Positions 21,335-22,911 of a stretch of DNA of 22,911 nt are shown here, piece by piece; within the stretch, counting starts at the first letter, position 1, and each line of letters begins with the position of its first letter. The notes under the pieces were generated by a model that saw only the letters and a program-made list of their open reading frames with translations, did not search any database and was not told the DNA's origin. Source of the stretch: a virus; the IMG/VR virus record IMGVR_UViG_3300023202_000310, positions 1-22,911 of that record. The stretch is one strand, 5' to 3'. Position numbers and translations under genes: made by a program.

Positions 21335-22657
21335 CTAAATGCTGTATCGGGATTGGCTTGAAGCGGCGCGATTGGCCCTTGGCGACCTCTCGTCGACCGG
21401 GTCCGCAAGGGGCGGGCCGGAGGTGATTTGTGTCAGGGCATGATTCGCGGCTTGCAAAAAGCGCATCATCCGGGCGCTGGATTTGATTATGCGCTTGATA
21501 TCGATCCGCGCGCATGCCAGCCGCACCGCCAGCCAGCCGGCCATGGTGCGCGATTGAACATTGTAGGTCATGTCCATGGGTTGCGCGGACCATTCCAATT
21601 TATAGGGTTCGTCCCCGGCGGAGAAATCGAAACAGGTCAACCCGGCGCGGGTTGCAAGTTCCATCAGCTTGGTCAGCAAAACCGTTCCCGGCGAGCAATT
21701 GGCAAACAATTGATGGTTATAGGCCGGAACAAACAGATTCATCGTGTGGCCCGCTACCAGGACCACATTGGCCGCAACCAGAATATCACCGACTTCCAGA
21801 ACATAGACCCGCAGAAAACGCCCGTCTTTTTCATTCCCGACGATGGCCGCCAGATGCCGTTCGATCCGTCCGTCGGCAAAATTGTTGCGCGCGCCCGTCG
21901 CTCTGAGCTGGCTGGTTTTCCAGGCAATTGACGTTCGGATTATCTCCCGTTTCTGTTCCGGATTCCGGATCTGGCGAATCCGCAGGCGACCCGCCTTCTT
22001 CATTCGTTTGGCCTTGTCCCGCAACCGGCGGCGCGACTTGGCACCGCGCAATCCCGCGTAAAAAGCACCCCAATCGCCATCCAGCATGAGGCGATAAGCG
22101 TTACAGGAGAACGGTCGGGCATCAATTTCAGCGAATGGGTTGGCAACACCGTCAATATAGCCGGGCAATTTGGTCAGAACTGCATAATCGATGTTTGAAA
22201 TAAGAGACATCATACCTTGCCAGATCGTCCGCGCCCGTTCGGCATCAAGCGCCGCAAGCCATTCCCGCCCGGCGACCGGCGCATTATAATCGTTGAGAGA
22301 ACTGCCAAGCCAGGCCAGCCGCCGTTGGCCCATGATCCGGTCAGTCGCCAGTGGCACGATCATTCGCAAACACTCGCCCTCGTAAACCAACACGATAACT
22401 GGATCGGCCGCCACCTGACTGAGCCAGGCAAACGACTGAAACGGAGTCAGCACCGCGTCGGCCTCAAAGGTCTGCCAGACATCCCGGATTTCCCGCAGGT
22501 CGTAAGAGACGAAAACCGAAAACCCATCCACCATGCCCACAGATCCCGAAACCATCGGGGCGGATCTGTCGGGAGAGACGGTTTGAGATCTGTTTGCGGT
22601 CATAGACCGAACACCCGTTTCTGCAGTTGCGGAATTCGCCAAACCGGGAGTGAACAT
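21335..22657 (-). CDS. GNAT acyltransferase, CelD/BcsL family (host gene)
   Basis: 440 aa from the ATG at 22657. The Acetyltransf_6 (BioF2-like) fold is recognisable: DVWQTFEADAVLTPFQSFAW at about 60-79 (typical entry), LAWLGSSLNDYNAPV at about 114-128, GAKSRRRLRDKAKRMKKAGR in the middle, and the conserved end segment FDFSAGDEPYKLEWSA. Such proteins transfer acyl groups in exopolysaccharide/cellulose or amino-sugar modification; the substrate here is unknown. The C-terminal ~30 residues (PPLADPVDERSPRANRAASS) look unstructured and run to 40 bp from the IS481 fragment, so the end may have been altered by that insertion. It lies outside the prophage. Confidence 0.85.
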   Translation of the reverse strand: MFTPGLANSATAETGVRSMTANRSQTVSPDRSAPMVSGSVGMVDGFSVFVSYDLREIRDVWQTFEADAVLTPFQSFAWLSQVAADPVIVLVYEGECLRMIVPLATDRIMGQRRLAWLGSSLNDYNAPVAGREWLAALDAERARTIWQGMMSLISNIDYAVLTKLPGYIDGVANPFAEIDARPFSCNAYRLMLDGDWGAFYAGLRGAKSRRRLRDKAKRMKKAGRLRIRQIRNPEQKREIIRTSIAWKTSQLRATGARNNFADGRIERHLAAIVGNEKDGRFLRVYVLEVGDILVAANVVLVAGHTMNLFVPAYNHQLFANCSPGTVLLTKLMELATRAGLTCFDFSAGDEPYKLEWSAQPMDMTYNVQSRTMAGWLAVRLACARIDIKRIIKSSARMMRFLQAANHALTQITSGPPLADPVDERSPRANRAASSQSRYSI

Positions 22658-22869
22658 TGACGATTGAGAACCACAGCCGGTACGATTAAGCTATGCTTAC
22701 GAATATCGTCGGCACGGGCTTTCCAACATTCAAGTTCGAAATTCCCCGCATTAGAAATTTTTACGTCGGTCCAGGCTACACAAAAACCGTTTACAATCGC
22801 TTAGGGACAAAGGACACACGACCGGATTATTGTAATTGATATATTATAATATTATAATATATTGTTTTT
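22658..22869. other. Intergenic region with 24-bp AT palindrome
   Basis: No gene seen. At 22839-22862 an AT-only sequence forms a perfect 24-bp palindrome (centre between 22850 and 22851). It sits just upstream of a possible start codon and contains several TATAAT-like hexamers on both strands, so it may act as a promoter. Confidence 0.6.
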
Positions 22870-22911
22870 ATGAAAATCGGGAAAGACAATATCGAAAACG
22901 CCACCCGGGGA
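22870..22911 (+). CDS. Possible start of a gene running off the window
   Basis: From ATG at 22870 the frame is open to the end and begins MKIGKDNIENATRG. No Shine-Dalgarno is visible in the AT-rich upstream sequence. Only 14 codons are in the window, so the call is weak. Confidence 0.3.
   Translation, partial: MKIGKDNIENATRG

Noticed and set aside
21335-21593. Extension of the IS481 frame upstream to 21593 as a full gene
   Set aside because: Residues before about 21296 are antisense to the acyltransferase gene and do not resemble a transposase.

Overview
The window carries the early, lysis and packaging half of a Mu-like (transposable) prophage. It lies on the minus strand (about 4.1-21.1 kb), in a GC-rich, alphaproteobacterium-like chromosome. 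The alphaproteobacterial guess is inference: it rests on codon style, a CelD/BcsL-type acyltransferase neighbour, and prophage proteins that resemble those of Mu-like phages from that class. No rRNA, tRNA or CRISPR array was seen.

Layout, read leftwards in the phage direction. A host acyltransferase (21335-22657) is followed by the 3' remnant of an IS481-type transposase. The remnant is interrupted at about 21097 by what looks like the phage left end (5'-TGTAAATCAG). Next come a left-end region with helically phased 10-bp repeats and a small REP-like element, then a small ORF and the rightward repressor. These are divergent from a leftward early operon across a palindrome-rich switch. The early operon runs ner, a ParB-like gene, a small HTH-like gene, MuA-type transposase (DD35E), MuB ATPase, several small regulators (including a lone DnaA domain IV), DUF3164, gemA and mor. 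After mor there is a gap with a hairpin and a 16-codon leader ORF. The lysis and packaging block follows: amidase endolysin with a C-terminal membrane anchor, overlapping Rz/Rz1, DUF2730, the gp26-like and gp27-like (DUF3486) proteins, terminase large subunit, DUF935 portal, and an F-type head protein with a C-terminal PBECR-like nuclease domain. Most genes overlap by ATGA or TGATG, so translation is probably coupled.

The prophage stops right after the head gene. Scaffold/protease, major capsid, tail and right-end genes are missing. In their place is an insertion-sequence graveyard with visibly AT-richer genes: a two-gene cassette (165-aa soluble protein plus 350-aa three-TM protein), fragments of IS5-, IS3/IS481- and IS66-type transposases, and a six-TM protein resembling the bestrophin-like DUF4239 family. 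The last ~115 bp of the head gene plus ~85 bp downstream are duplicated (1736-1938 and 4076-4278, ~96% identical, same orientation). The repeats bracket the two-gene cassette.

The prophage should therefore be defective for particle formation, although its transposition, regulation and lysis genes look intact. The least explained part is the AT-rich cassette between the direct repeats and the neighbouring six-TM gene. They could be a phage-borne accessory or defence module, but nothing in the sequence proves this.
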